Position numbers and translations under genes: made by a program. A stretch of DNA of 17,020 nt, from the NCBI GenBank assembly GCA_038202665.1, contig JBBRES010000031.1:1-17020 (forward strand), in the 5' to 3' direction. The first letter of the stretch is position 1. Every line of letters begins with the position of its first letter. Shown one piece after another: positions 8,000 to 16,514 of this stretch. Origin of the DNA: Kapaibacterium sp038202665. GTDB lineage: Bacteria > Bacteroidota > Ignavibacteria > Kapaibacteriales > Kapaibacteriaceae. The notes below the pieces were generated by a model. That model was not told the origin of the DNA and did not search any database. It worked only from the letters and a program-made list of their open reading frames with translations.

Positions 8000-8019
8000 T
8001 TCGGACAATGTTGTCCGAA
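8000..8019. promoter_or_regulatory. Perfect 9-bp inverted repeat upstream of the nod-like gene
   Basis: TTCGGACAATGTTGTCCGAA has perfect 9-bp arms around TG. It lies alone in the 60-nt gap after the thioredoxin-like gene, 28 nt before the ATG at 8048. The size and symmetry fit an operator for a dimeric regulator, for example an Rrf2-type (NsrR-like) or Crp/Fnr-type protein, both of which often control NO genes. I cannot match it to a named consensus. No T-run follows, so a terminator is less likely. A hairpin affecting translation of the next gene is also possible. Confidence 0.65.
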
Positions 8020-8047
8020 ATATCTCTGCAACCATTCTGGTGCGGTC

Positions 8048-10240
8048 ATGAAAAAGCGCGAGTTCCTTCCTTTCCTGTTGAATCCACAGCATTGGTGGCT
8101 GCCACTTCTGATTATCGTAGTGGTGAGTGTTGCTGGCGTAGTGATGATTGGTGTGCACACCTACACCGAAGCACCTCCCATACCAACCTACGTTACTGAA
8201 GATGGCGCCGTTGTGATTTCGCACGACGAGATCCTTCGCGGACAGCTTGTCTTCCAGAAGTACGGATTGATGGACTACGGTACGATGTTCGGAGATGGTG
8301 CATTGCGTGGGGCCGACTTCACGGCCGAGGCATTGCATGCAATTGCCGTCAACATGATGAAGACACTACCGCCAGATGTCGTGCGCGCAGAAATCAAGCA
8401 CAATCGGTACAACGCCTCGACGAATACCGTGCAGATGTCTGCCGCACAAACACTTGCGGTTCGGGAATTCGCTTCACAGCTTGCGTTTCCATCGCTTACC
8501 ACGCCGATGACGGAAACGGAGCGACACGAACTCTCGACATTCTTCTATTGGGGGGCTTGGGTATGCGGTGTTGAACGTCCCGGCGAAACCTATAGCTACA
8601 CGCACAACTGGCCGTACGATCCACAGGCTGGAAACACACCCACGTCAGCCGTGGTCATCTGGACATTTATAGGTTCGCTTGCGCTCATTCTTGGGCTTGG
8701 TATCGTGCTCTACTATCATGGGAAACTCGACAAGCTCGAAGACGCTGCGTTCACAACAAATGCACGTCCGTTCATGACAACGTCGGACGTGTCGGCCTAC
8801 ACGCCACATGCCTTGCAGCGTAAAACATACAAGTTCTTTGTTGTTGCGATTCTTCTCTTCGGTGTGCAAGTGCTTTCGGGCATTCTTACAGTGCACGATT
8901 TTGTAGGCTTTGTGCACTTCTTCGGAGTAGACCTATCGCAAACACTTCCCATCACCATCACGCGTAGTTGGCACATTCAACTTTCTGTATTGTGGATTAG
9001 TGCGTGCTGGATTGGTGGTTCGTTGTTTGTGATGCCCATGATTCAACCAGTACAATCACGCGCACAACATATTCGTGTACAAGCATTGTTTTGGATTATG
9101 GTGGTAATGGTGGCAGGGATGATGGTGGGCGTCTTCATGGGTCCGCACGGACTTCTTGGCACACTATGGTATTGGCTTGGTCATCAAGGTTGGGAGTTTG
9201 TTGAGCTTGGCAAATTCTGGCAGATACTTCTTGCCATCGTTCTCATGCTCTGGGCATTCACGCTCTATAAAGGACTACGGGCGGTAATCTCGCTCAAGCA
9301 GCCATGGGCCTTACCTAACTGGATGGTCTATGCCACCACCAGTATTGTCATTCTTCTTATGTCGGGCTTTGTTGCACAGCCAACTACCAACTTCGTGATC
9401 GCCGACTTCTGGCGTTGGTGCGTGATTCACATGTGGGCCGAAGCATTCTTTGAAGTATTCACAACAGTACTCATTGGATACTTTATGGTACTGATGGGAC
9501 TCGTAAGTGTGAAAGCAACATTGCGTGTTGTTTACCTTGCCACCCTCCTCTTCCTTGGTTCTGGTCTTCTTGGTATCTCGCACAACTTTTATTGGAATGC
9601 AAAACCTGTTGCAACGATGGCGCTAGGCTCTGTGTTCTCTACGTTGCAAGTGATACCACTTGTTCTCCTAACACTCGAAGCATGGCGGTTCTCAAAGCTT
9701 CCTCGTGTGAAGGCGGCAGAGCATCGCGAGAGCACGGGACGTCATGCAGAGTTCGGATTTAACGATGTGTTCTTGTTTTTGCTAGGAGTGAACTTTTGGA
9801 ACTTCTTCGGTGCCGGTGTGATGGGCTTTATCATCAACCTACCACTAGCGAACTACTACGAACATGGCACCTATCTGACAGTGAGTCACGGACATGCCGC
9901 GCTCATGGGAGTGTATGGCAACCTTGCCATTGCAACCGTGATATTCTGTAGCAAGCTTCTCGTACGTCCCGATTCGTGGACGCCGCGCGTGATGCGCACG
10001 ATTTTCTGGTCTATCAACATTGGACTCTTCCTCATGGTAATGATGGACCTCTTCCCTGTTGGGATTTGGCAGCTCTTTACGGTAGTAGAGCGCGGACTCT
10101 GGTATGCACGAAGCTCGGCGTTCATAGACAGCACCGGCTTCCAATCGTTTACATGGATGCGCATTGTTGGCGGTTCCATCTTCACACTTGGCGGCGTTGT
10201 CCCACTCGTCTGGATATATCTGCGATCACGACAACGGTAA
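8048..10240 (+). CDS. nod: Quinol-type NO reductase homologue with nitric oxide dismutase (Nod) signature residues
   Basis: A 730-residue polytopic membrane protein of the heme-copper oxidase superfamily. The qNOR-type N-terminal extension is clear (GQLVFQKYGLMDYG, ADFTAEALH, RPGETYSYTHNWPYDP), with no CxxCH heme c site. The core keeps HMWAE (His461, Glu465), the heme-ligand region SHGHAALMGVYG (His614, His616) and RSWHIQL (His309). By motif alignment to qNOR numbering (Geobacillus enzyme), FeB ligand His560 is Asn513 (GISHNFYW, canonically HH) and Glu581 is Gln534. Quinol-site Glu332 is Gly287 and Asp746 is Gly709; His283 and Phe291 are retained. These are the kinds of changes I recall as separating NO dismutase (2 NO to N2 + O2) from qNOR. 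Membership of the qNOR/Nod family is near certain. The dismutase call is strong, but function is inferred. A divergent NO reductase is the alternative. Confidence 0.85.
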   Translation: MKKREFLPFLLNPQHWWLPLLIIVVVSVAGVVMIGVHTYTEAPPIPTYVTEDGAVVISHDEILRGQLVFQKYGLMDYGTMFGDGALRGADFTAEALHAIAVNMMKTLPPDVVRAEIKHNRYNASTNTVQMSAAQTLAVREFASQLAFPSLTTPMTETERHELSTFFYWGAWVCGVERPGETYSYTHNWPYDPQAGNTPTSAVVIWTFIGSLALILGLGIVLYYHGKLDKLEDAAFTTNARPFMTTSDVSAYTPHALQRKTYKFFVVAILLFGVQVLSGILTVHDFVGFVHFFGVDLSQTLPITITRSWHIQLSVLWISACWIGGSLFVMPMIQPVQSRAQHIRVQALFWIMVVMVAGMMVGVFMGPHGLLGTLWYWLGHQGWEFVELGKFWQILLAIVLMLWAFTLYKGLRAVISLKQPWALPNWMVYATTSIVILLMSGFVAQPTTNFVIADFWRWCVIHMWAEAFFEVFTTVLIGYFMVLMGLVSVKATLRVVYLATLLFLGSGLLGISHNFYWNAKPVATMALGSVFSTLQVIPLVLLTLEAWRFSKLPRVKAAEHRESTGRHAEFGFNDVFLFLLGVNFWNFFGAGVMGFIINLPLANYYEHGTYLTVSHGHAALMGVYGNLAIATVIFCSKLLVRPDSWTPRVMRTIFWSINIGLFLMVMMDLFPVGIWQLFTVVERGLWYARSSAFIDSTGFQSFTWMRIVGGSIFTLGGVVPLVWIYLRSRQR

Positions 10241-10298
10241 GGCGGAAGGGAGGTAGGGGCTCAGACTATTCGAGCACCACCTATTTCGGCGTTGAACC

Positions 10299-11549
10299 GT
10301 GACCAACATAGACGATCTTTTCAAGCGCGCAAATCATTCTTGCCCTTCGCTCGCATTCCGAGCGGCGGTACGAAGAAGTGATAGCGTTGATGACCGACGT
10401 GCTCAGTGCAACGTCCGCAGAATTCGCAGCGGTAAATCTGACATATGCCATAATCATTCTTTCGCGCACTCTAGGGCAACAACAGCGTTGGCGTGAATCA
10501 ATTGCCATCGTACACCGTGCACTCGAATCACATGAGCATGCTCATACTCTTTCTCTCGAACACAACGTGAGCTCGGCGGAGCCGCAGAATTATTTGCAAT
10601 GTATGAGCAAGCACTGCTGTCGTTGGTGAACAAACCAGAATATGAGACAGAGTGCAATCGGATGCGAATCAATCTTGCCTCTGTGCTGCAACATGTAGGT
10701 CGTGAAAGAGATGCACTCGATATCTACGAGCGTCTGTTACGTCATCCGACCATTCTAGCGAACGCACAGCTCGTCATGCCCATTCGACTCAACATGGCTA
10801 TTGCATTCAAGAACATACAGCAGTACGACGCGTCCGCGCTGTACTATGCCACCGTTCTTGACGTCGCCCGTACGAACGCACACATCGATTTTCAAATGCG
10901 CTCGCTCATGGGAATGGCAGGGCTTCAGTTGCTGCCTAGCGCAATTGAACGCATGACAGTAAGAGCGCCATTCTCTATGGTGCGGAGTTGGTGAACTGGT
11001 TGGCAACGTGCGGTAGGTATGAAGAAGCGTATGACGTTCAAATGCGATGTTCAGAACTGGAGCGATCGATCTATGAGAAAGAGGTCGAACGCACAACAGA
11101 ACTCTCTGCAGTGCGCACACGGTGGTGGGTTGAACGAGCGGCAATTCAGCAACGTGACGAAGAGCGCAACCGAATTCTGCATGCAGTGCTGCCAGAGAGA
11201 ATTGCGGAACGCATGATTGCTGGTGAGACGCACATTGCGGATCACATCGAAAGCGTTACGATTCTGTTGGCAGACATTGTGGGATTTACCAATCTGGCTT
11301 CCACCATGGAACCCGAGGCATTGGTTGCCATGCTGGAAGAGCTTTTTACGGCGTTTGACAATGTCGCAGCACGTATGGAGCAACACTCGCAACCAGGTCG
11401 CATACTTTGTTCGCAAACCGCTGCCGAGGCACTTCGCAAACGTCCAGATCTTCGCTTTGAACAACGAGAGCCCCTCGACATTCCAGTTTGCGGAAGTAGA
11501 GGCTTCGGTCCTTGACCTGTCCTTCCTTGCACCGGACTCATACTCGTAA
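10299..11549 (+). pseudogene. Decayed TPR-adenylate cyclase, paralogue of the next gene
   Basis: Fragments in several frames align in order with the intact cyclase at 11807-13696. They include a GTG-started N-terminus (TNIDDLFKRAN), TPR-like pieces (RYEEVIALMTDVLSAT; MYEQALLSLVNKPEYETECN), a coiled-coil linker and the first part of the cyclase domain (TILLADIVGFTNLAS). At least three frame changes occur (near 10330, 10570 and 10960), the last with loss of about 60 residues. In addition, 84 codons are missing in frame at about 11360, matching residues 489-572 of the intact protein. The loss removes the second metal Asp and the ATP-specifying Lys and Asp. About 70 of 104 residues in the linker-to-cyclase part are identical by hand alignment, so this is an old duplicate. 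The 3' end, between 11515 and 11549, is uncertain. Confidence 0.9.
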
Positions 11550-11806
11550 TGTTTACGATAGTATTCACTAAAATGGTGCCTGAAACAGGCGCTGTCCCAA
11601 CACTAATCCACAAACCCAGATCGATTTAGTTGGCCTTCGTTTCTGGTGGATAGGAGATCGTTCCACTTTGTGGCAATTCTTTCGTAGCGAGACTTCATAC
11701 CTACAACCCCTTCGAAGATGAGTAAGCCCAAAACTCTGGATCGAACAAAACGAAATCAGAGCCAGGTCGTTCATTCGATAGGTTGACAAGTGTTAGATTG
11801 TCGGCC
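11550..11806. other. Intergenic stretch before the intact cyclase
   Basis: 257 bases with no gene I can support. A short stem GCCTG-AAA-CAGGC lies at 11578-11590, without a T-run. TTGACA occurs at 11783-11788, but it is only 18 nt before the cyclase ATG, so it is not a convincing -35 element for that start. The rest may be further remnant of the decayed copy. Confidence 0.5.
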
Positions 11807-13696
11807 ATGGCACCAGAGTACATAGACCTTCTCGAGCGGACAACGCTCTTTGACGAACTGTGGGCGCGTAAAGCGCTACTAGAGACGCTGCTCTTACGAC
11901 CCGAGATCCTGGAAGATCCTGGTCTTCGGACTATCTCCGTAGCCCTTAGTTTTCTGGACGCGCAAAGCGTAGACGCAGCAATCAACGTCCTCGCTACCGA
12001 ACTCTCCAGCACGCAGAACACAACGCCGCATGCCTATCGGGTCCATGCCTCCATGCTCCTTGCCAGAAGCCTCTTTCGGGCGCGACGCGTAGACGAGGCA
12101 GAGCGAATGTTTGACGAGTTGCGTTTGCAAAGTCACGAGTTTTCAGACGCCGAACGACTTGCCATTCATTGGAACGTGGGCAAGATGCACATTCATGGCA
12201 GGCGTTTTCCCGAAGCTCTTACCGAGCTTCAGCTGTCGCTCGCCATTGCCCAAGACCGTGGACTTGCCGAATGCGCGGCCCGAATCTCGACAGATATTGC
12301 AACTGCTACGTCGGCAACGGGCGACGTGGTCAAGTCGATCGCCCTCTATGAGCAGTCACTTCTTACACTGCATGCCAAGCCCCAGTTTGAACGAGACTGC
12401 ATGGTCATCCGGATCAACCTTGCATCGCTTTATCAATCGATAGATCGGAATGCAGATGCACTGCGCGAATACGATGCACTTCTCGCGCTCGATAGTGTGC
12501 GCAACACACCAGAGTATGCTCTACCAACGGGACTGAATAGAGCAATTGCGCTCAAGCGACTCGACCGGTTGGACGAAGCGCTCAGTGCGTATCGGTCTGT
12601 AGAACAGCAAGCGCACACAGATGCTGCCATCTCATTTCACATTCGGGCGTTGCTTGGAATGTCGGACTTATGGTTGCAGCGTAATGCTCTCGAAGACGCA
12701 CGGACTGCGGCAACAGAGGCGGTTGAGCTTGCACGACTTCACGATGTGCGTTCGCTGGTGGCCGAAACTCGGTCTACGATTGCAGCCGTCGATCGCGCAG
12801 AAGGCAACGTAGAGGAGGCGATAGATGGCCTGCGTGCGGCATTCGATTGGACGCTAGAAATCGCCGACCACAACAGTGCTGTCATCTTTGGCGCAGAGCT
12901 CGTTCAATGGCTCGCAGAGGCGCATCGTTTCCAAGAGGCATACACAGTACAACGGCAGTGCGCAGATCTCCAGCGTGCTGTGTATGAGAAGGAAATTGAA
13001 CGCACAATTGAACTCACGGCGGTGCGCTCCAGACTTGATGTTGAGCGCGAGACCATCAGACAACGCGATGAAGAACGCAACAAGATCTTACATGCTGTTC
13101 TTCCGCAGCATATCGCAGAGCGTCTTATGTTGGGAGAGACGCACATTGCAGACAGGATAGACGATGTAACGATTCTCTTTGCTGATATCGTTGGATTTAC
13201 GCGCCTCGCATCGCAGATGAATGCAGAGTCGTTAGTGTCGATGCTCGAAGATCTATTCTCCAAGCTTGACGATATCTCACACAAGCACGGTTGCGAGCGG
13301 CTAAAGACCATTGGTGATTCTTACATGGCCATTTGCGGAGTATCCGAATCGGTGTCGGATCACACGCAGCGCATGACGCGTGCGGCCATCGAAATCATGA
13401 GCAACAACACGCAGTTACCCATTGCAGCATCGCAGCTCCGAATTGGTATTCACAGAGGTCCGGTAGTAGCCGGCGTGATGAGTGGTGCGCGCCTATCGTA
13501 CGACATTTGGGGAGACGCTGTTAATGTAGCGGCTCGCATGGAGCAGCATTCTATTCCTGGACAGATTCACTGTACAGAGGCCGTAGCAAGCGTGCTACAG
13601 CAACACGATGAGTTCAAGCTTGATGCGCGCGAGCCCATCAACATTCATGGCAAAGGCCTCATGCAAACATTTTGGGTAACGTCTAGTTACTCATGA
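11807..13696 (+). CDS. Class III adenylate cyclase with N-terminal TPR-like repeats
   Basis: A 629-residue soluble signalling protein. The ATG at 11807 is preferred over in-frame TTG codons at 11783 and 11798 because the paralogous copy begins at the same place. Residues about 45-385 are helical TPR-like repeats (e.g. DAALREYDAL-like and RLDEALSAYRSV units). A charged coiled coil (about 385-425) and the cyclase-transducer-like segment ILHAVLPQHIAERL lead into the catalytic domain (about 445-600). Metal-binding residues are Asp460 (FADIVGFT) and Asp504 (GDSYM). Lys500 and Asp566 (SYDIWG) specify ATP over GTP. Asn573 and Arg577 complete the transition-state set. It should therefore make cAMP. 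There is no membrane segment, so input is probably protein binding through the TPR part. Its 3' end overlaps the convergent small gene by 14 nt. Confidence 0.9.
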   Translation: MAPEYIDLLERTTLFDELWARKALLETLLLRPEILEDPGLRTISVALSFLDAQSVDAAINVLATELSSTQNTTPHAYRVHASMLLARSLFRARRVDEAERMFDELRLQSHEFSDAERLAIHWNVGKMHIHGRRFPEALTELQLSLAIAQDRGLAECAARISTDIATATSATGDVVKSIALYEQSLLTLHAKPQFERDCMVIRINLASLYQSIDRNADALREYDALLALDSVRNTPEYALPTGLNRAIALKRLDRLDEALSAYRSVEQQAHTDAAISFHIRALLGMSDLWLQRNALEDARTAATEAVELARLHDVRSLVAETRSTIAAVDRAEGNVEEAIDGLRAAFDWTLEIADHNSAVIFGAELVQWLAEAHRFQEAYTVQRQCADLQRAVYEKEIERTIELTAVRSRLDVERETIRQRDEERNKILHAVLPQHIAERLMLGETHIADRIDDVTILFADIVGFTRLASQMNAESLVSMLEDLFSKLDDISHKHGCERLKTIGDSYMAICGVSESVSDHTQRMTRAAIEIMSNNTQLPIAASQLRIGIHRGPVVAGVMSGARLSYDIWGDAVNVAARMEQHSIPGQIHCTEAVASVLQQHDEFKLDAREPINIHGKGLMQTFWVTSSYS

Positions 13697-14072
13697 TCAC
13701 CACTTGCACCGGCTGATCGGCAATGCCAGGTGCAGGGATTGGACCTTGAAAGGGCGGGAAGGTACCAAAGGGTGTTACCTTCATCAACATCATCGAGGCA
13801 CCAGAGTCGATCACGATACCAGTGATCTTTGGTGAAAACACCGTGCCTTCGATTCTATACTTCATCAAGCTGATCTTCAGGACCGAGTCCGGCTTGAACT
13901 GCACGACGATAAAGCCCGGCTTTTGCACCGTTTTAAATTTTACGATTTTCGTCGTGTCGGCGTGCGGCACTGCATCCTGTCCAGTTGTTGGAACCGCGTG
14001 CTGAATGCTTGCAACGATCACCAAACATGCGATGGTGATTCCAATGCCAAGCCGACTTGTAAACGTTCTCAT
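13683..14072 (-). CDS. Small exported or membrane-anchored protein of unknown function
   Basis: A 129-residue protein with an N-terminal hydrophobic signal or anchor (LGIGITIACLVIVASI) and then a hydrophilic region. The body is beta-rich (FIVVQFKPDSVLKISL, ITGIVIDSGASMMLMKV) and the tail is rich in Pro and Gly (FGTFPPFQGPIPAPG). No family is recognised. The ATG at 14072 has a GGGG run upstream at a loose distance. The final 14 bases overlap the end of the convergent cyclase gene. It appears to be a single-gene unit. Confidence 0.65.
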   Translation of the reverse strand: MRTFTSRLGIGITIACLVIVASIQHAVPTTGQDAVPHADTTKIVKFKTVQKPGFIVVQFKPDSVLKISLMKYRIEGTVFSPKITGIVIDSGASMMLMKVTPFGTFPPFQGPIPAPGIADQPVQVVIMSN

Positions 14073-14389
14073 AGAGATGCCCCATGCCTGTTAAAACGTA
14101 GACCCCTAGATCCGCAACGGTGAAACGTTGCACGTACGAACCCGCCCAAAATACTATGAAACTGTCATGTCCCTTCCACCCTCACGGACTCGGCATGGTA
14201 GCGGGGAAGAAAGCACACGACGGTGGCCTTTGGAACAAGGGCGCGATTCCTGTGGATAGCTCGTGCGTCTGCGAACCAAGTACACTTGGACCTACGCAAC
14301 TTCGTGCGTCGCACGTTTCACTTGACTGGTCGATACCGGATCCGACTTCGTGACTTACTCCTCTTCGCCCCCGACGCGTACCGTGTGTT
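14073..14389. other. Intergenic stretch with a short inverted repeat
   Basis: 317 bases with no gene I can support. GCAACG-N6-CGTTGC at 14114-14131 is a perfect 6-bp inverted repeat lying 42 nt upstream of the minus-strand gene that starts at 14072, so a regulatory role for that gene is possible but weak. A plus-strand open frame of about 77 codons here has no recognisable features. Confidence 0.5.
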
Positions 14390-14854
14390 TCAGTTATAAG
14401 GAATCTTCGACTTCTTGAAGTACGCCTTCACCCCAGAGAGCGATTGCGATCTATATGAACGGCAGTTGCTTTTCATCACGGAGTCAAAAATCCGCTCAAG
14501 GTCGCGGCTATCTCTATAGTATTCGATCCCAAAATGGCCGGCAACGTATCTTTCAAGATTGCACTTATCTTTTGGTTTTGCAGTGTCGATGTACATAATG
14601 ACAGAGCACGAGCTTGGCCCCATGAGCACGACTTCCGAAAAATCAAACCCTACACCTTCATGCATGTCATGCCTGAATTGATACAATACTCCATTTATCT
14701 TCTTCAGCAAACTAGAACTGTGACTCACATTGTATTGCCGATTCAGCGCATATACACGCCGTGCAATGATTTCTGGGCTCGTACCCTTGTGGCTCGACGT
14801 CGATGATTGCACACAAGTGAGTAGGACGACGGCGCAAATGCAACACTTAATCAT
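14390..14854 (-). CDS. Exported hypothetical protein, Cys-rich, unknown function
   Basis: A 154-residue protein. The start at 14854 is preferred: AAAGG lies 8 nt upstream and a hydrophobic leader follows (MIKCCICAVVLLTCVQSS), possibly with a lipid-attached Cys14 although the lipobox is imperfect. An in-frame start at 14986 would add 44 residues that look non-coding. The mature part is mixed charged and beta-like (GVGFDFSEVVLMGPSSCSVIMYID) with a basic C-terminus (VKAYFKKSKIPYN). No family is recognised. The DNA is more AT-rich than the oxidase genes. Confidence 0.6.
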   Translation of the reverse strand: MIKCCICAVVLLTCVQSSTSSHKGTSPEIIARRVYALNRQYNVSHSSSLLKKINGVLYQFRHDMHEGVGFDFSEVVLMGPSSCSVIMYIDTAKPKDKCNLERYVAGHFGIEYYRDSRDLERIFDSVMKSNCRSYRSQSLSGVKAYFKKSKIPYN

Positions 14855-15153
14855 GGGATAACCTTTCGCAACCTGTATGGTACCTGGTGTGTCACTCTGC
14901 CTTCCATGCCGTTGTAGACGGCAAGCTGCTGCTTGTTGATGTACTGCATATTCCGCCTGCTCTGTCCACCCAGTTCCGTGTAACAATGACCACCCAAGAC
15001 CGAACTACATCGTCGATGCAACCTCAATCTATCATGAGGTCTAACACATCTGCGCATTCGAATAGGCGTTGGTCAGCCGCAGGCGGAACAAAGTGGACAA
15101 GCAGCGCGGAATCTCCACCGAAGTAAACTGCATGGTGGCAAACCGTCCCAATT
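14855..15153. other. Intergenic stretch without a supported gene
   Basis: About 300 bases between two minus-strand genes for exported proteins. Short open frames exist on both strands, but none has a plausible leader, ribosome-binding site or recognisable motif. I see no hairpin terminator here. Confidence 0.45.
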
Positions 15154-16275
15154 CTATGGCTGCCCACAATGTAGCTCTCGATAACCGTTCGGAGTAATCT
15201 GAAGATAGACAAGGGAACCGGACGCGTTCTCTGCTAACAATATTCCGCCTGCATTAATCCCGAACAGGACTCGTCCCCGAATAATTCTTATTGAGTAGTA
15301 CAACTTGAATGGTACGACCATTACGCCATCGTCATTGAGAACACATATTGACTGATCTCCTGTGCTAAAGCCGATATGGTAGACGGTAGAACCGAGCCAA
15401 ACACTTTGAAGTGCTATTTGATTGAGTTGCCTACCACCTAGATCTGACATGTAGGCTTCCCTCCCGCCATTTCTATAGATTTCCAATCGGTTTCTATTGC
15501 ACTCTCGAATGTACTCTTGTGGCTTCGTTTCAAAGAGTACAACTCCGCGAGAATCTAAAAGTACATCATGGTCGGCTAACCTACCGACCATGTATCGGTC
15601 GAAAACGCGAATAGTATCATAGCGTAGTGTTGAGTTGATGCCACTCGGCATTTGGTATAGTCTCCAATAGTCTCTCGATGTGTCAGTTTTGAATCGATAC
15701 ATCACAGCGCCATCACCAACGAACTGTCCCTCTCCAAGATCATTCAGGAGCATCACCGAATCATCAAGTCTCATGAGTGAACGCCGCTCATTGTTTTGAA
15801 CGATTGCACATGTCCACGTCGCATCTACAAGGGAATCGCACTTTACAGTTCGAATTGAACCACTTGGTGCAATAACAGACCACTTCGAGCCAATGAGTCC
15901 ATACATGCAGGTTGGCACATCAGGCACACTCATTTTCGAGAATGGCACTACTTCATAGTGATTCGCGACATCGAACCACTTATCCTCACTTCCAACGCGC
16001 AGATTTAGATAATGAGAGAACTGATTGTAGTACGCAAATCTTGTTTCACTGCTGGATAAGAGAATAGTAAGATTCGCACCATTGGCATGGAACCACTTCT
16101 CCTGAATGCGGATGATAAAGCCACCATTATACAATGGCAATATCGTGTCACATCTGTAACTAGCCGAATCGCAGGTAAGGCAGAAACCATTGCTATCGAC
16201 TGAAGGTACACATTGACCATAGCATGCGACAGCACAGAAAGTATGAAGTAAGACAGAACAGTAGAATCGGATCAC
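15154..16275 (-). CDS. Exported WG-repeat-like protein of unknown function
   Basis: A 373-residue protein starting at a GTG (16275) with AAGGG 8 nt upstream and a signal peptide (MIRFYCSVLLHTFCAVACYGQ). The body has recurring short beta units in which KW or SVI is followed by a turn and a hydrophobic strand (IQEKWFHANG, EDKWFDVANHYEVVPF, GSKWSVIAPSGSI, DHDVLLDSRGVVLFE). This resembles the WG (KWG) repeat found in exported proteins of Bacteroidota and spirochaetes. Cys residues cluster near the N-terminus (CVPSVDSNGFCLTCDSASYRC). The GTG overlaps the TGA of an upstream minus-strand frame (GTGA), suggesting translational coupling. The function is not predictable, and the repeat assignment is tentative. 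Confidence 0.65.
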   Translation of the reverse strand: MIRFYCSVLLHTFCAVACYGQCVPSVDSNGFCLTCDSASYRCDTILPLYNGGFIIRIQEKWFHANGANLTILLSSSETRFAYYNQFSHYLNLRVGSEDKWFDVANHYEVVPFSKMSVPDVPTCMYGLIGSKWSVIAPSGSIRTVKCDSLVDATWTCAIVQNNERRSLMRLDDSVMLLNDLGEGQFVGDGAVMYRFKTDTSRDYWRLYQMPSGINSTLRYDTIRVFDRYMVGRLADHDVLLDSRGVVLFETKPQEYIRECNRNRLEIYRNGGREAYMSDLGGRQLNQIALQSVWLGSTVYHIGFSTGDQSICVLNDDGVMVVPFKLYYSIRIIRGRVLFGINAGGILLAENASGSLVYLQITPNGYRELHCGQP

Positions 16276-16514
16276 TTTCCATTCCCTTCTAGAGTGGGTG
16301 ATTGCATTTCTTTGAGCTCGGCTTTGAACTTACTATCAGCTCCATACGCACTCTTCTTCTGATGCGGGCTTGAATCTAGGCTCATCGCAATCAACTCCTT
16401 CGCGTTTGTCTGATTCCTCGTCATAGAATGCCTTCGTTTGAAGGTGAGCGACATCAGCGACGTGTTGCAGTCCATTGACAAGTCTCTCAGCGACTGATTC
16501 GTAGGAATCTTCAT
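16272..16514 (-). other. Second open frame overlapping the small exported gene; possible frameshifted C-terminus
   Basis: This frame ends with a plausible protein tail (KKSAYGADSKFKAELKEMQS followed by PTLEGNGK). Its TGA overlaps the GTG of the WG-like gene, as true coupled genes do. Its own N-terminal part does not look like a protein start. The neighbouring frame supplies a signal peptide and then stops in this same region, near an AGAAGAAGAG run. A single frameshift would join the two into one protein of about 110 residues. It is either a broken or recoded gene or chance. Confidence 0.3.

Noticed and set aside
8000..8019. Intrinsic terminator for the thioredoxin-like gene
   Set aside because: There is no T-run after the inverted repeat, the spacer is only 2 nt, and it sits just before a co-oriented gene, so an operator fits better.
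8048..10240. Cytochrome c-dependent NO reductase subunit NorB
   Set aside because: The protein is 730 residues with a qNOR-type N-terminal extension, and there is no NorC or CxxCH nearby.
11568..11789. Minus-strand open frame of about 73 codons before the intact cyclase
   Set aside because: It has no motif or leader and its composition looks random; it would overlap the cyclase upstream region.
14120..14353. Plus-strand open frame of about 77 codons between two minus-strand genes
   Set aside because: It has no ribosome-binding site, no motif and unconvincing composition.
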